From Verrucomicrobia bacterium UBA6775 (GTDB lineage Bacteria > Verrucomicrobiota > Verrucomicrobiia > Limisphaerales > UBA1096), in assembly GCA_002453165.1 (NCBI GenBank), contig DKGH01000005.1:20384-37201 (forward strand): 16,818 nucleotides of DNA, read 5' to 3'. This document shows positions 1-7,677 of the stretch, piece by piece. Position 1 is the stretch's first letter, and each line of letters begins with the position of its first letter. Below the pieces are notes generated by a model. It saw only the letters and a program-made list of their open reading frames with translations, did no database searches and had not been told where the DNA came from. A program made the translations under genes and the position numbers.

Positions 1-1379
1 TGTTTGAACATAAATCCGAGCCACCCGCCGAGACCAAAAAGGTGTATTCGGTCGCGGAACTGAATCGTCGCGCCAGAAATTTATTGGAGAATCAACTGGG
101 CGATGTCTGGGTTGAGGGGGAGGTCTCAGGTCTGCGTCATCATTCCTCCGGCCACAGCTATTTCGCGATAAAGGACGAGAGCGGACAGGTGAGTTGCGCA
201 TTATTTCGTGGAACATCAAGCGAGACTCGCACCCACCTGAAAGACGGGGCGATGGTTTTGGTTCAAGCACAAGTGACCATCTACGAGCCACGCGGTCAGT
301 ATCAGTTGATCGTTCGCAAGGTTGAGCTGCGGGGAAGGGGGGCGCTGCAGGCCAAATATGAACAATTAAAATCCAAGTTAAACGAGGAAGGCTTGTTTTC
401 CGCTGAACGCAAACGCGCGCTCCCGGAGTATCCTGCGAGAGTCGGTATCGTTACTTCACCTACGGGAGCGGCGTTGCGGGATGTGCTCCATGTCATCGAA
501 CGGCGAAATCCCTCTCTTGAGTTGGTGTTGGAACCCTGCCGGGTTCAGGGCGAAGGCGCGGCTGATGAGATGGTGGATGCGTTGCGTCGATTGAATCATT
601 GGAGCCATAAAAACTGGGATGCACTGGATTTGATTCTTCTGACTCGGGGCGGTGGAAGTCTCGAGGATTTATGGGCCTTTAACGAGGAGCCGCTGGCGAG
701 GGCGATTGCCGCCTCAAAGTTGCCGGTGGTGTCCGCAGTTGGGCATGAGATTGATTTCATGATTTCGGACCTAGTGGCGGATGTTCGTGCCGCCACGCCC
801 AGTGCGGCTGCCGAGTTGATTACGGAGGGTGTGTTCGCATCCCGCGAATTCCTCGGGCGATCGCTTGGTCGGTTACTTCACTTGGCCGGCGAAAAGATCG
901 GCTTGGCCAAGCGGGAATTCGGGTATATCAGCCATCGGCTTGGCCAATCGCATCCAAGGCGCAAACTTTTTCAGTCCTGCCAACGAGTTGATGAACTATC
1001 TGCAACCCTGCATCGCTTGGCCAAGAGCGGCATGGAGGGGGGGGGGAACAGACTTCAGCATTGTCGAAAATCCCTGGAATTATCGCGTCCCGATAAAGTC
1101 GTTAGGCAATTCCAGAACCGACTTGCCTGGTTGGTGGAGCGGGTCAACGCGGAGTCGGCCAAGCGTTTCAATGCGCATCGTGCTGATTTCGAAAAACAAC
1201 TCGATAAACTGCAATTGCTCTCACCGGACAACGTGTTGTCGAGAGGTTACTCCATTACAAGCGACGTCGACACCGGGGAAATCGTTCGTGATGTGTCAAA
1301 ACTTGAAGCGGGGCAAAAGTTGGCCACGCGCCTGACCCGGGGCACGGTGATTAGTACGGTAGAGGAACTTGACGATTGA
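1..1379 (+). CDS. xseA: Exodeoxyribonuclease VII large subunit (5' end cut by one base)
   Basis: Large, catalytic subunit of exonuclease VII, which degrades single-stranded DNA to short oligonucleotides in repair. The frame is open to the left edge and the codon straddling it ends in TG, so the real start is probably an NTG whose first base is outside the window. A GTG at 42 is an alternative but has no good ribosome site. Numbering from that GTG, an N-terminal OB-fold covers about 1-100 (YEPRGQYQLIV near 81). The XseA catalytic core holds the signatures RGGGSLEDLW (202-211), AVGHEID (232-238) and TPSAAAE (252-258). A coiled-coil-like region follows, ending in the conserved LSPDNVLSRGYSIT. 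Length fits the family. Three copies of the TTGGCCAA palindrome and a run of ten G (1037-1046, encoding part of MEGGGN) lie in the coiled-coil part. No xseB is found directly downstream. Confidence 0.95.
   Translation, partial: FEHKSEPPAETKKVYSVAELNRRARNLLENQLGDVWVEGEVSGLRHHSSGHSYFAIKDESGQVSCALFRGTSSETRTHLKDGAMVLVQAQVTIYEPRGQYQLIVRKVELRGRGALQAKYEQLKSKLNEEGLFSAERKRALPEYPARVGIVTSPTGAALRDVLHVIERRNPSLELVLEPCRVQGEGAADEMVDALRRLNHWSHKNWDALDLILLTRGGGSLEDLWAFNEEPLARAIAASKLPVVSAVGHEIDFMISDLVADVRAATPSAAAELITEGVFASREFLGRSLGRLLHLAGEKIGLAKREFGYISHRLGQSHPRRKLFQSCQRVDELSATLHRLAKSGMEGGGNRLQHCRKSLELSRPDKVVRQFQNRLAWLVERVNAESAKRFNAHRADFEKQLDKLQLLSPDNVLSRGYSITSDVDTGEIVRDVSKLEAGQKLATRLTRGTVISTVEELDD
901..1025. repeat. 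TTGGCCAA palindrome, three copies in xseA
   Basis: GCTTGGCCAAGC at 901-912, TTGGCCAA at 940-947 and CTTGGCCAAG at 1016-1025. They are read as LAK, LGQ and LAK in the coiled-coil part of XseA. A near copy (TCGGCCAAGC) follows at about 1155. Confidence 0.9.
1037..1046 (+). repeat. Run of ten G in xseA
   Basis: Homopolymer of ten G inside the XseA coding frame (codons GAG GGG GGG GGG). The frame is intact as sequenced. Confidence 0.9.
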
Positions 1380-1439
1380 CCTAAAGATTGCCGTTGTCGC
1401 GACGATATTAAGTTTGGTCCGCAACCGAAAGGCTTAAAC

Positions 1440-1889
1440 TTGAACGCATTGACTCGACTTCAACCCATGCGGGATACTCTGCAAACTCTCCTGTTGCATC
1501 AGCAGCTTACGGATGAGACTCAAATCTTTTTGCAGGCGTTACGGACGAACGATTTTACCCATGCAAAACACATGATGTCAGAGGTCTGGCGGGAAATGTC
1601 GTTGCCAGACTTTCAAGCCATGATTCAGAAAGAACTGCCCGCTTTTGCCAAATCGACGGCCACGTTTGTAGGGTTGATCATGGACGACGGACAGGAGGCT
1701 GTGGTCGATGCCTTCCTGTATTTCTCCAATGAAAAGTGGGCTGCGTGTGATGTCACTTTTGTACGCAATAGGGATGGGTGGAAAGTTAACCGGCTGAGTT
1801 TGCGGGAGATCGACTGGGCCATTGAGCCGTTTTCATCCACAGAGCCATCGCTGTCATCCCGAAGTGAGTCGATGGAGATCGAGGGATAG
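1440..1889 (+). CDS. Hypothetical protein, possible NTF2-like fold
   Basis: I do not recognise this 149-residue protein. It has no signal peptide and no membrane segment. The N-terminal half is helical in character (MRDTLQTLLLHQQLTDETQIF). The C-terminal half alternates like beta strands (VVDAFLYFSNEKW, CDVTFVRNRDGWKVNRL), a pattern seen in small NTF2/SnoaL-like alpha+beta domains; this is a weak fold guess only. The tail is rich in Ser and Glu. The start used is TTG at 1440, preceded by AAAGG seven bases upstream; ATG at 1467 is an alternative giving 140 residues. It begins 60 bases after xseA, where xseB often sits, but neither length nor sequence resembles XseB. It converges on guaA with five bases between the stop codons and no clear terminator in the gap. 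Confidence 0.65.
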   Translation: MNALTRLQPMRDTLQTLLLHQQLTDETQIFLQALRTNDFTHAKHMMSEVWREMSLPDFQAMIQKELPAFAKSTATFVGLIMDDGQEAVVDAFLYFSNEKWAACDVTFVRNRDGWKVNRLSLREIDWAIEPFSSTEPSLSSRSESMEIEG

Positions 1890-1894
1890 GGCTG

Positions 1895-3436
1895 TTACTC
1901 CCACTCAATCGTGGCGGGCGGTTTGCTCGAAATATCGAGGCAGACCCGGTTTACTCCGTCGACTTCGTTGATGATTCGGTTCGACAGAGTTTCTAGCACC
2001 TTGTAGGGCAGCTTGACCCAATCTGCAGTCATGCCATCCTTGGATTCAACTGCCCGAACGGCGATCGTATATTCGTATGTGCGCTCGTCTCCCATGACGC
2101 CAACACTCCGAACCGGAAGCAGCACGGCAAAGCTTTGCCAAATTTTGTAGTAAAGATTGTTGGATTTCATTTCATCGACCACGATGGCATCGGCGTTTCG
2201 CAGAATTTCACAGCGTTCCGGTGTTACTTCGCCCAGAATGCGTACAGCTAAGCCGGGGCCGGGGAAGGGTTGGCGCATAACGATTTCCTTAGGCAGTCCC
2301 AGTTCCTTGCCTAGTTCGCGGACTTCATCCTTGAACAGGCAGCGCAACGGTTCGATCAACTCGAATTTCATCTTTTCCGGCAGGCCACCCACGTTATGGT
2401 GACTCTTGATGAGCGCGGCCGGGTTGCCGGCGATCGGCACAGACTCGATAACATCCGGATAAAGCGTTCCCTGTGCGAGAAACTTGGCATTGCCTACCTT
2501 GCGGGTGGCCTTTTGGAAGACATCGATAAAGGTGTTCCCAATGATTTTTCGCTTGGTCTCTGGATCGGTGATCTTGCGTAGTTTGCGGAGAAACAGATCG
2601 GTCGAGTCTTCGTAGTGGAGTTTGATTTTAAAATTCCGTCCGAAGACTTGCTTTACGACATCGGCTTCCTTGGCGCGCAGCACGCCGTTGTTGACGAAGA
2701 TGCAGGTGAGTTGCTTGCCGATGGCCTTGTGAATCAGAGCCGCAGCAACGCTGGAGTCAACGCCACCACTCAGGCCAAGGATCACCTTGTCCTTGCCGAC
2801 CTGCTCGCGGATTTCTTCCGTGGCCTGATCAACGTAGTTGCGCATTGTCCATTTGCGGCCACAGCCACAAATCTTGTGAACGAAATTGGAAATGATGGTC
2901 TTTCCCTTGGGAGTGTGAACGACCTCGGGGTGGAATTGCAGTCCGTAAAAGCGGGACTTGGTGTTTTCGATCGCTGCAAAGCCTGAGTTTTCCGTGGTGG
3001 CAACTGCCTTGAAACCCTCCGGCAGGGCGGTCAATTTATCGCCGTGTGAATTCCAAACCTGCAACTGCTTGGGCAGGCCGGTGAAAAGACGGCAGCGGTT
3101 GTTGCGGATGGATAGGGTGCCCTTGCCGTATTCCCTTTTTTGGCCTCGCTCCACTTTTCCGTTGAGGAACTTGGCCATGACTTGAAGTCCGAAACAGATG
3201 CCAAGGATTGGGATGCCCAATTCAAAAATCTTTTTGTCGGGAAGCGGGGGCTTTCGGGAGTAAACGCTGGAGGGGCCGCCGGAAAGAATGATTCCCTTTG
3301 GCTTCATGGCAGCGATCTCGGAGGCAGGCGTGTTGTAGTGGAGGATAATCGAATACACCTTGCACTCACGAATGCGGCGGGCAATGACCTGAGTGTATTG
3401 GGATCCAAAATCTAATATGACAACCTGTTCGTTCAT
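1895..3436 (-). CDS. guaA: GMP synthase (glutamine-hydrolysing)
   Basis: Converts XMP to GMP with ATP and the amide of glutamine, the last step of guanine nucleotide synthesis, in the cytoplasm. The protein is 513 residues, normal for the family. The class I glutamine amidotransferase domain occupies about 1-195, with nucleophile Cys81 in GICFGLQ and His169/Glu171 in QFHPEV. The ATP-pyrophosphatase domain has its P-loop SGGVDSS at 223-229. The C-terminal dimerisation domain ends in PPATIEWE. The start is ATG at 3436, giving the canonical MNEQVVILDFGSQYTQ. The frame stays open upstream to 3517, but that extension runs through a terminator hairpin and reads as palindrome-derived peptide, so I reject it. 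The gene is probably transcribed from its own promoter, because a terminator separates it from the DUF1501 gene upstream. Confidence 0.97.
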   Translation of the reverse strand: MNEQVVILDFGSQYTQVIARRIRECKVYSIILHYNTPASEIAAMKPKGIILSGGPSSVYSRKPPLPDKKIFELGIPILGICFGLQVMAKFLNGKVERGQKREYGKGTLSIRNNRCRLFTGLPKQLQVWNSHGDKLTALPEGFKAVATTENSGFAAIENTKSRFYGLQFHPEVVHTPKGKTIISNFVHKICGCGRKWTMRNYVDQATEEIREQVGKDKVILGLSGGVDSSVAAALIHKAIGKQLTCIFVNNGVLRAKEADVVKQVFGRNFKIKLHYEDSTDLFLRKLRKITDPETKRKIIGNTFIDVFQKATRKVGNAKFLAQGTLYPDVIESVPIAGNPAALIKSHHNVGGLPEKMKFELIEPLRCLFKDEVRELGKELGLPKEIVMRQPFPGPGLAVRILGEVTPERCEILRNADAIVVDEMKSNNLYYKIWQSFAVLLPVRSVGVMGDERTYEYTIAVRAVESKDGMTADWVKLPYKVLETLSNRIINEVDGVNRVCLDISSKPPATIEWE

Positions 3437-3487
3437 GCTGCTGAAAAGGTGAGTATTGATGCCAAGTTTTCGGGTGCTTTGCGAGAT

Positions 3488-3516
3488 AAAAAATGGCCAA
3501 GCATTGCGCTTGGCCA
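3488..3516 (-). terminator. Intrinsic terminator built from two TTGGCCAA-type repeats
   Basis: Read on the minus strand, TGGCCAAGC (3516-3508) pairs perfectly with GCTTGGCCA (3502-3494) around a 5-base loop GCAAT, followed at once by six T (3493-3488). This is a textbook Rho-independent terminator 22 bases past the stop of the DUF1501 gene and 51 bases before guaA. One arm overlaps a full CTTGGCCAAG (3509-3518); the other is a copy with one mismatch to the octamer. Confidence 0.85.
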
Positions 3517-3538
3517 AGTGGAACGATTTCCGTGAAAA

Positions 3539-4831
3539 TTAAACCAATTCCGGGATCGGTTTGCCGTCGCGGACGATCATTACGGGGCGCCCGGTTGGGG
3601 TGTGGTACTCCTTTGTGTGGTCGATGCCAAGTGTATGATAGAACGTGGCCGCCACGTCGTCTGGCGTGATGACCCGATCTTTCGGCCTCTCGCCCTTGGG
3701 GTCGGACTCGCCGATCACTTGACCTCCCGGCATGCTGCCACCGGCCAGAATACAGAACATCGCCCTCGGATAATGATCCCGTCCCCCGCGCTGGTTGATC
3801 TTGGGTGTCCGGCCAAATTCGCCGGTTACAAAAACGGATGTGGTTTCGAGCAGGCCCTTGGCCGCGAGGGTGCGAAATAGGCCGGCCAAGCCGTCGTCGA
3901 GATTGGGGAGGTTGGTGTCTTTCAACCGCGCGAAGTTGTCGCGGTGAGTATCCCATCCGCCCAGTTGAACAGAAACCAAGCGCACGCCGGATTCAACCAA
4001 CCGGGTGGCCAAGAGGCAGCTTTGGGAGAAACCGCCATCGCCAAACATCCCGCTGATGGACTTGGATTCCTTCGTGAGGTCGAAGGCTTCACGGGTGCTG
4101 TTTGAGCGCATCATTTCGTACGCCTTTTGACTGAACTCATCCATGCCACTGAGGATCTTGTCCTCTTTGGCAAACGAACCGAAAGCGGTGTCATACCGCT
4201 TGACGAGATCGTTGCGACGATCCACGTCGGCGAGGGTTAATCCGTTACTGAGGGACAAGCCCCGGATGTTCATCGGAGTGCCAACCTTCGGTGTGGTACC
4301 GGTCTCCAGTGGGCCGTATTCCAATCCGAGAAATCCGGTGGGAGCAGTTGGCCCCTTGGGGATGGCGACGGATCGTGGAATATCGCTTGCCCCTGAGAGT
4401 TCCTTGCTGATGACAGCTCCATAGGTCGGGTATTTCAAGGCAGGCAACGGCCGGTTGCCGGTCATGAGATACTCTGAGCCAAGACGATGTGCCGCGAGGC
4501 TGTGGCTGACTCCGCGGAGGATGGTAAATTTGTCCATACACTTCGCCAGCTTGGGCAGGTGCTCTGAAATCCGAATACCCGGCACGTTTGTGCTGATTTC
4601 CTTGAACTCACCGCGATGTGAGTCTGGTGCGTCCGGTTTCATGTCGAACGAGTCCATGTGACTTGGCCCGCCTGCGAGTCGGATATAAATTGCCGACTTG
4701 GCCTTGCCCTTGGTGACCCCGGCGTTGGCCAGACTGAAGTAGTCTGACAATCCCAGCCCGACCCCGGCCAGTGCTCCGGCCTTCAGGAAATCGCGGCGCA
4801 TTACGCCATCACAGCAGAGTTGATTTTTCAT
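3539..4831 (-). CDS. DUF1501 family secreted protein with Tat-type signal
   Basis: DUF1501 proteins have a sulfatase/alkaline-phosphatase-like fold and abound in Planctomycetota and Verrucomicrobiota, nearly always beside a DUF1549/DUF1553 gene; their substrate is not established. The 430-residue form begins MKNQLCCDGVMRRDFLK, with a twin-arginine-like RRDFLK (12-17), a hydrophobic stretch and a probable cleavage after ANA (37), so a folded export substrate is likely. Family features seen are IYIRLAGGPSHMDSFDMKPD near the N terminus, RGVSHSLAAHRLGSEYLMTG, VSVQLGGWDTH and TGEFGRTPKIN...GRDHYP. I chose ATG at 4831, seven bases after the stop of the preceding gene; a TTG at 4852 that overlaps that gene and has AAGGA ahead of it would add seven residues. 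The gene is probably co-transcribed with the DUF1549 gene and ends before the terminator at 3488-3516. Confidence 0.92.
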   Translation of the reverse strand: MKNQLCCDGVMRRDFLKAGALAGVGLGLSDYFSLANAGVTKGKAKSAIYIRLAGGPSHMDSFDMKPDAPDSHRGEFKEISTNVPGIRISEHLPKLAKCMDKFTILRGVSHSLAAHRLGSEYLMTGNRPLPALKYPTYGAVISKELSGASDIPRSVAIPKGPTAPTGFLGLEYGPLETGTTPKVGTPMNIRGLSLSNGLTLADVDRRNDLVKRYDTAFGSFAKEDKILSGMDEFSQKAYEMMRSNSTREAFDLTKESKSISGMFGDGGFSQSCLLATRLVESGVRLVSVQLGGWDTHRDNFARLKDTNLPNLDDGLAGLFRTLAAKGLLETTSVFVTGEFGRTPKINQRGGRDHYPRAMFCILAGGSMPGGQVIGESDPKGERPKDRVITPDDVAATFYHTLGIDHTKEYHTPTGRPVMIVRDGKPIPELV

Positions 4832-4838
4832 TTTCAAA

Positions 4839-7598
4839 TTAGTGGTTAACAAGGAATTCCTTGGTGTTCAATAGGGCCCAAAGCAAATCCTTGATGCCAT
4901 GTATTTTGTTCTTTGCGTTCCTGACGTCAGTCTGCGCTTTGGCTCGCTCGAGCGGGGAGGGGAAGCGACTGACCGTTCGCAGGAATGTTTCGTTGATCAA
5001 CTGATCGATCCTCTCGGGAGTCAGCGGTTGGGTTTTCGGAGTGCGATTGCGGTTGGCTCCATTCAATTGGCGAATCGAGTTGTTGAGTTTTTGCAACTTC
5101 TTGCGGTGCTCCTTGTTGGCTGAAGCAAATCGTTCCATCGCTTTTTCGTTGTTGCCCTTGGGCTTCTTTGGGTCGTTCTTGGTCAACTTTCTGCGTTGTT
5201 GATAGAGTTGTTTCAACTGGCGATTGTTTTTCGAGTTGGATCTATTTGAAACGACTCCGTTGTAGGTCTTGTCCAGTTCAGCAATCCACCCCGGATTCTT
5301 TCGGTCCCGCCCCTCCACCATGGCGTTCAACGTGGGATCGTTCCGGGTAAAGATTGCCTGCAGAAGGGTTGGATCATTTGACCGTTCGCAGTCGCAGTTT
5401 TCAGCCCGTTCAGGTTTGCCGAAAATGTTCAATGCATAAGCCATGGATGTGACGTTGCGATTCTTGCGGGTCATGGCGTCGGGGCCAATCGTGCGGTTTA
5501 CCGGTGCGGTGGTTAAGTCTATCAGGCGTGAATCCGACGCGGTCGCCTGATTGATAGAATCGGCCACCACTTCAGCCGGGAGTCTTCGAACTGACATACG
5601 GGCAAAATTCTTGTCATCCTGTTTGTTGGTCTCGTTTGGACGCCATGAGCGTTGATAGGCATCACTGTTGAGGATGGTTCGGTGAAGCCATTTCATGTCG
5701 TATCCGGAATTCACAAAGCCCTTGGTCAGGTAATCCATGAGTGGTTTGTTTGATGGCGGGTTGGCCAGATTCATGTCGTCCACGGGATGAACGATGCCTC
5801 GACCGAAGTAGTTGAACCAAACACGGTTTACGAACGCCTGGGCGAAGTAGGGGTTTTCACTGGAGCGCAGCCAATCCATGAGCGGTTGCCGGGGGTCGTT
5901 GTACTCGGTTAAGTGGATATCATCGCCGCCCAGTACGCTTGGGGTGATGACTCGCGAGACCGGTTTGCGCTTGGTTTTGCCCTTTGTTTTTCGAGCCTTG
6001 TACTTGGGGGCAGCCACGTAAAGTTCCTGCCACGGCACAGGCTTGCCAAGTTCTGCCCGGCGCCGGATTTCATCCCTCAACTCGCGCCGGTTATTTTTCT
6101 TCACTTTGTCATAGCCGACAGCGGTCTCAATTTCGTTCATCAGGTTTTGGTAATTTATCCTGCCTTCTGCCTTGTCAGTCTTGGTTGTGTTGGCCCGGAA
6201 CTGGATCGGCTCGAAGAATGCCTGAAATTTTTTAAAATCCTGTTGGGTCCACTGATCGAACGGATGCTTGTGACATTGGGCGCACTGGATGCGGACGCCC
6301 AAAAATGAATGGGCAAAACTAAGGGCTTTTTCTTCCGCTTGACGGACGTTGCGCCTCGCCCAGTAATAGGGCATTGACTCGCGGGTATGAAATGGCACCG
6401 GGTTCTCTGTTTTGAAATGCTGGCTCATGCCTTTGGCGAACTGCAGGAAGTCTTCCCCTTTTTCGCGGCTGGTTGCCATGATGAGTCCTTCGGCGATCTT
6501 GTCGTAGGGCGCGTTGGTTTTCACCCGGTGATAAATCCACTCGTACCATTGACGCGCCATGTCGTTACGGAAAACCGGGTCGTTTTGGTTTTGTGGATTG
6601 TTGCCAGTAAAGTCGCTGAGTTTGGTTGTCCACCAGGCGGCATAGCCTGAACGCTCAAGCAATTCCTCCACCTTCGCGCTGCGTTTTGTTTTAGATTTGT
6701 TGTTGAGGAACTCCCTGATTTCGTTGGGTAACGGTAGTGAACCGGTGAGGTCCAGTGACGCTCGGCGCAGAAATTCCTCGTCGGAACAAATCTCTGACGG
6801 CACGACACCAAGTTTTCGAAGTTTGGCAACGATCAATTCATCAACCTTGGTAGGGGTCACCACTTTTGGATAGGCATCCCCAATTTGTTCGGAGACAGGC
6901 TGAAGCACGGGAACCGGCTCGACTCCGTTATCGTAAAACGCGATCACATGCGTGTCTCCCTTGCCCGTGATCGTCACCACGCCGTTCTCATCGACAGTGG
7001 CGATGGCTTCGTCGTTGGAGCGGAACCGGGTCAACTCGGTTATGTCTTCGGAGGAACCGTCCTGCCAGTGGACGATCACCTGGAGTTTTTGTGTCTGGCC
7101 GGTTTTGGAAAAGTGTAGTGCGCTTGGCCTGACCTCGAGCCGGTCGAAATCGGGGGTCGTCTTGGAGTCGTTCTTCGCTCCATTCTTAATCCAGTTGAGG
7201 ATGAGGTTGTATTCCCAGCTATTCTTCTTGAAGCGCAATTTGCCTCGGTGCTTTTCCTGCATCGTGGGCTTGAGCAGGAGCAGGCTATTCTCCGGAGCAT
7301 CCTTGTCGGTGCGCGGACCCTCTTCCTGCACGACCAATTCCTTGTGATCCTTGTCGAAATCGTAGCCGAACAGTGAAAGCTGAAAATCGCCCTTGCCCGC
7401 AAAGGAACCGTGGCATTCGCGGCCGTTGCAGCCTCGTACGCCGAGCAGGGGAATGATGTGTTGTCTAAAGCTGGGTGCCTCAGTGGCGTCCGCTTGGCCA
7501 TACCGCTGTGACGGTGTGGTCATCGCTTCTGCCTGACTTGAATACGCAAAGCCGCAGCTCAGCGCCAAAACACAAATTGTTATGGTTAAACTTTTCAT
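4839..7598 (-). CDS. Secreted DUF1549/DUF1553 protein with Ig-like domain and CxxCH-type motifs
   Basis: A 919-residue protein of the planctomycete-type cytochrome-associated family (DUF1549 + DUF1553). Its start ATG gives MKSLTITICVLALSCGFAYS, a Sec signal peptide with probable cleavage near SQA/EA (about 24). Next is a short N-terminal block with CNGRECH (Cys57, Cys62, His63), a CX4CH motif typical of these proteins, in the context of a GKGDFQLSLFGYD stretch. A bacterial Ig-like (Big_2-type) domain lies at about 155-235. DUF1549 covers about 250-455 with CAQCHKHPFDQW (Cys439, Cys442, His443), and DUF1553 runs from about 600 to the end. Haem attachment is possible but unproven. The frame is open to 7697, but that start would overlap gluQ and hide the signal peptide. 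Domain content suggests a role at the cell surface or in the periplasm together with the DUF1501 partner. Confidence 0.92.
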   Translation of the reverse strand: MKSLTITICVLALSCGFAYSSQAEAMTTPSQRYGQADATEAPSFRQHIIPLLGVRGCNGRECHGSFAGKGDFQLSLFGYDFDKDHKELVVQEEGPRTDKDAPENSLLLLKPTMQEKHRGKLRFKKNSWEYNLILNWIKNGAKNDSKTTPDFDRLEVRPSALHFSKTGQTQKLQVIVHWQDGSSEDITELTRFRSNDEAIATVDENGVVTITGKGDTHVIAFYDNGVEPVPVLQPVSEQIGDAYPKVVTPTKVDELIVAKLRKLGVVPSEICSDEEFLRRASLDLTGSLPLPNEIREFLNNKSKTKRSAKVEELLERSGYAAWWTTKLSDFTGNNPQNQNDPVFRNDMARQWYEWIYHRVKTNAPYDKIAEGLIMATSREKGEDFLQFAKGMSQHFKTENPVPFHTRESMPYYWARRNVRQAEEKALSFAHSFLGVRIQCAQCHKHPFDQWTQQDFKKFQAFFEPIQFRANTTKTDKAEGRINYQNLMNEIETAVGYDKVKKNNRRELRDEIRRRAELGKPVPWQELYVAAPKYKARKTKGKTKRKPVSRVITPSVLGGDDIHLTEYNDPRQPLMDWLRSSENPYFAQAFVNRVWFNYFGRGIVHPVDDMNLANPPSNKPLMDYLTKGFVNSGYDMKWLHRTILNSDAYQRSWRPNETNKQDDKNFARMSVRRLPAEVVADSINQATASDSRLIDLTTAPVNRTIGPDAMTRKNRNVTSMAYALNIFGKPERAENCDCERSNDPTLLQAIFTRNDPTLNAMVEGRDRKNPGWIAELDKTYNGVVSNRSNSKNNRQLKQLYQQRRKLTKNDPKKPKGNNEKAMERFASANKEHRKKLQKLNNSIRQLNGANRNRTPKTQPLTPERIDQLINETFLRTVSRFPSPLERAKAQTDVRNAKNKIHGIKDLLWALLNTKEFLVNH

Positions 7599-7677
7599 CG
7601 CACGCGTTGTTACGAACCCCCTTGGCCTGATACTCAATCGCTGGATGCGTTTCCGCAACCTATTTTCAGTATCAAAT

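Noticed and set aside
829..1335. Plus-strand open frame of 168 codons in another frame of xseA
   Set aside because: Alternative frame of a conserved gene; relevant only as the frame reached after a slip at the ten-G tract.
4832..4852. TTG start at 4852 for the DUF1501 protein
   Set aside because: It has a possible AAGGA ahead, but the ATG at 4831 better fits the usual family N terminus just before the RRDFLK motif; kept only as an alternative.
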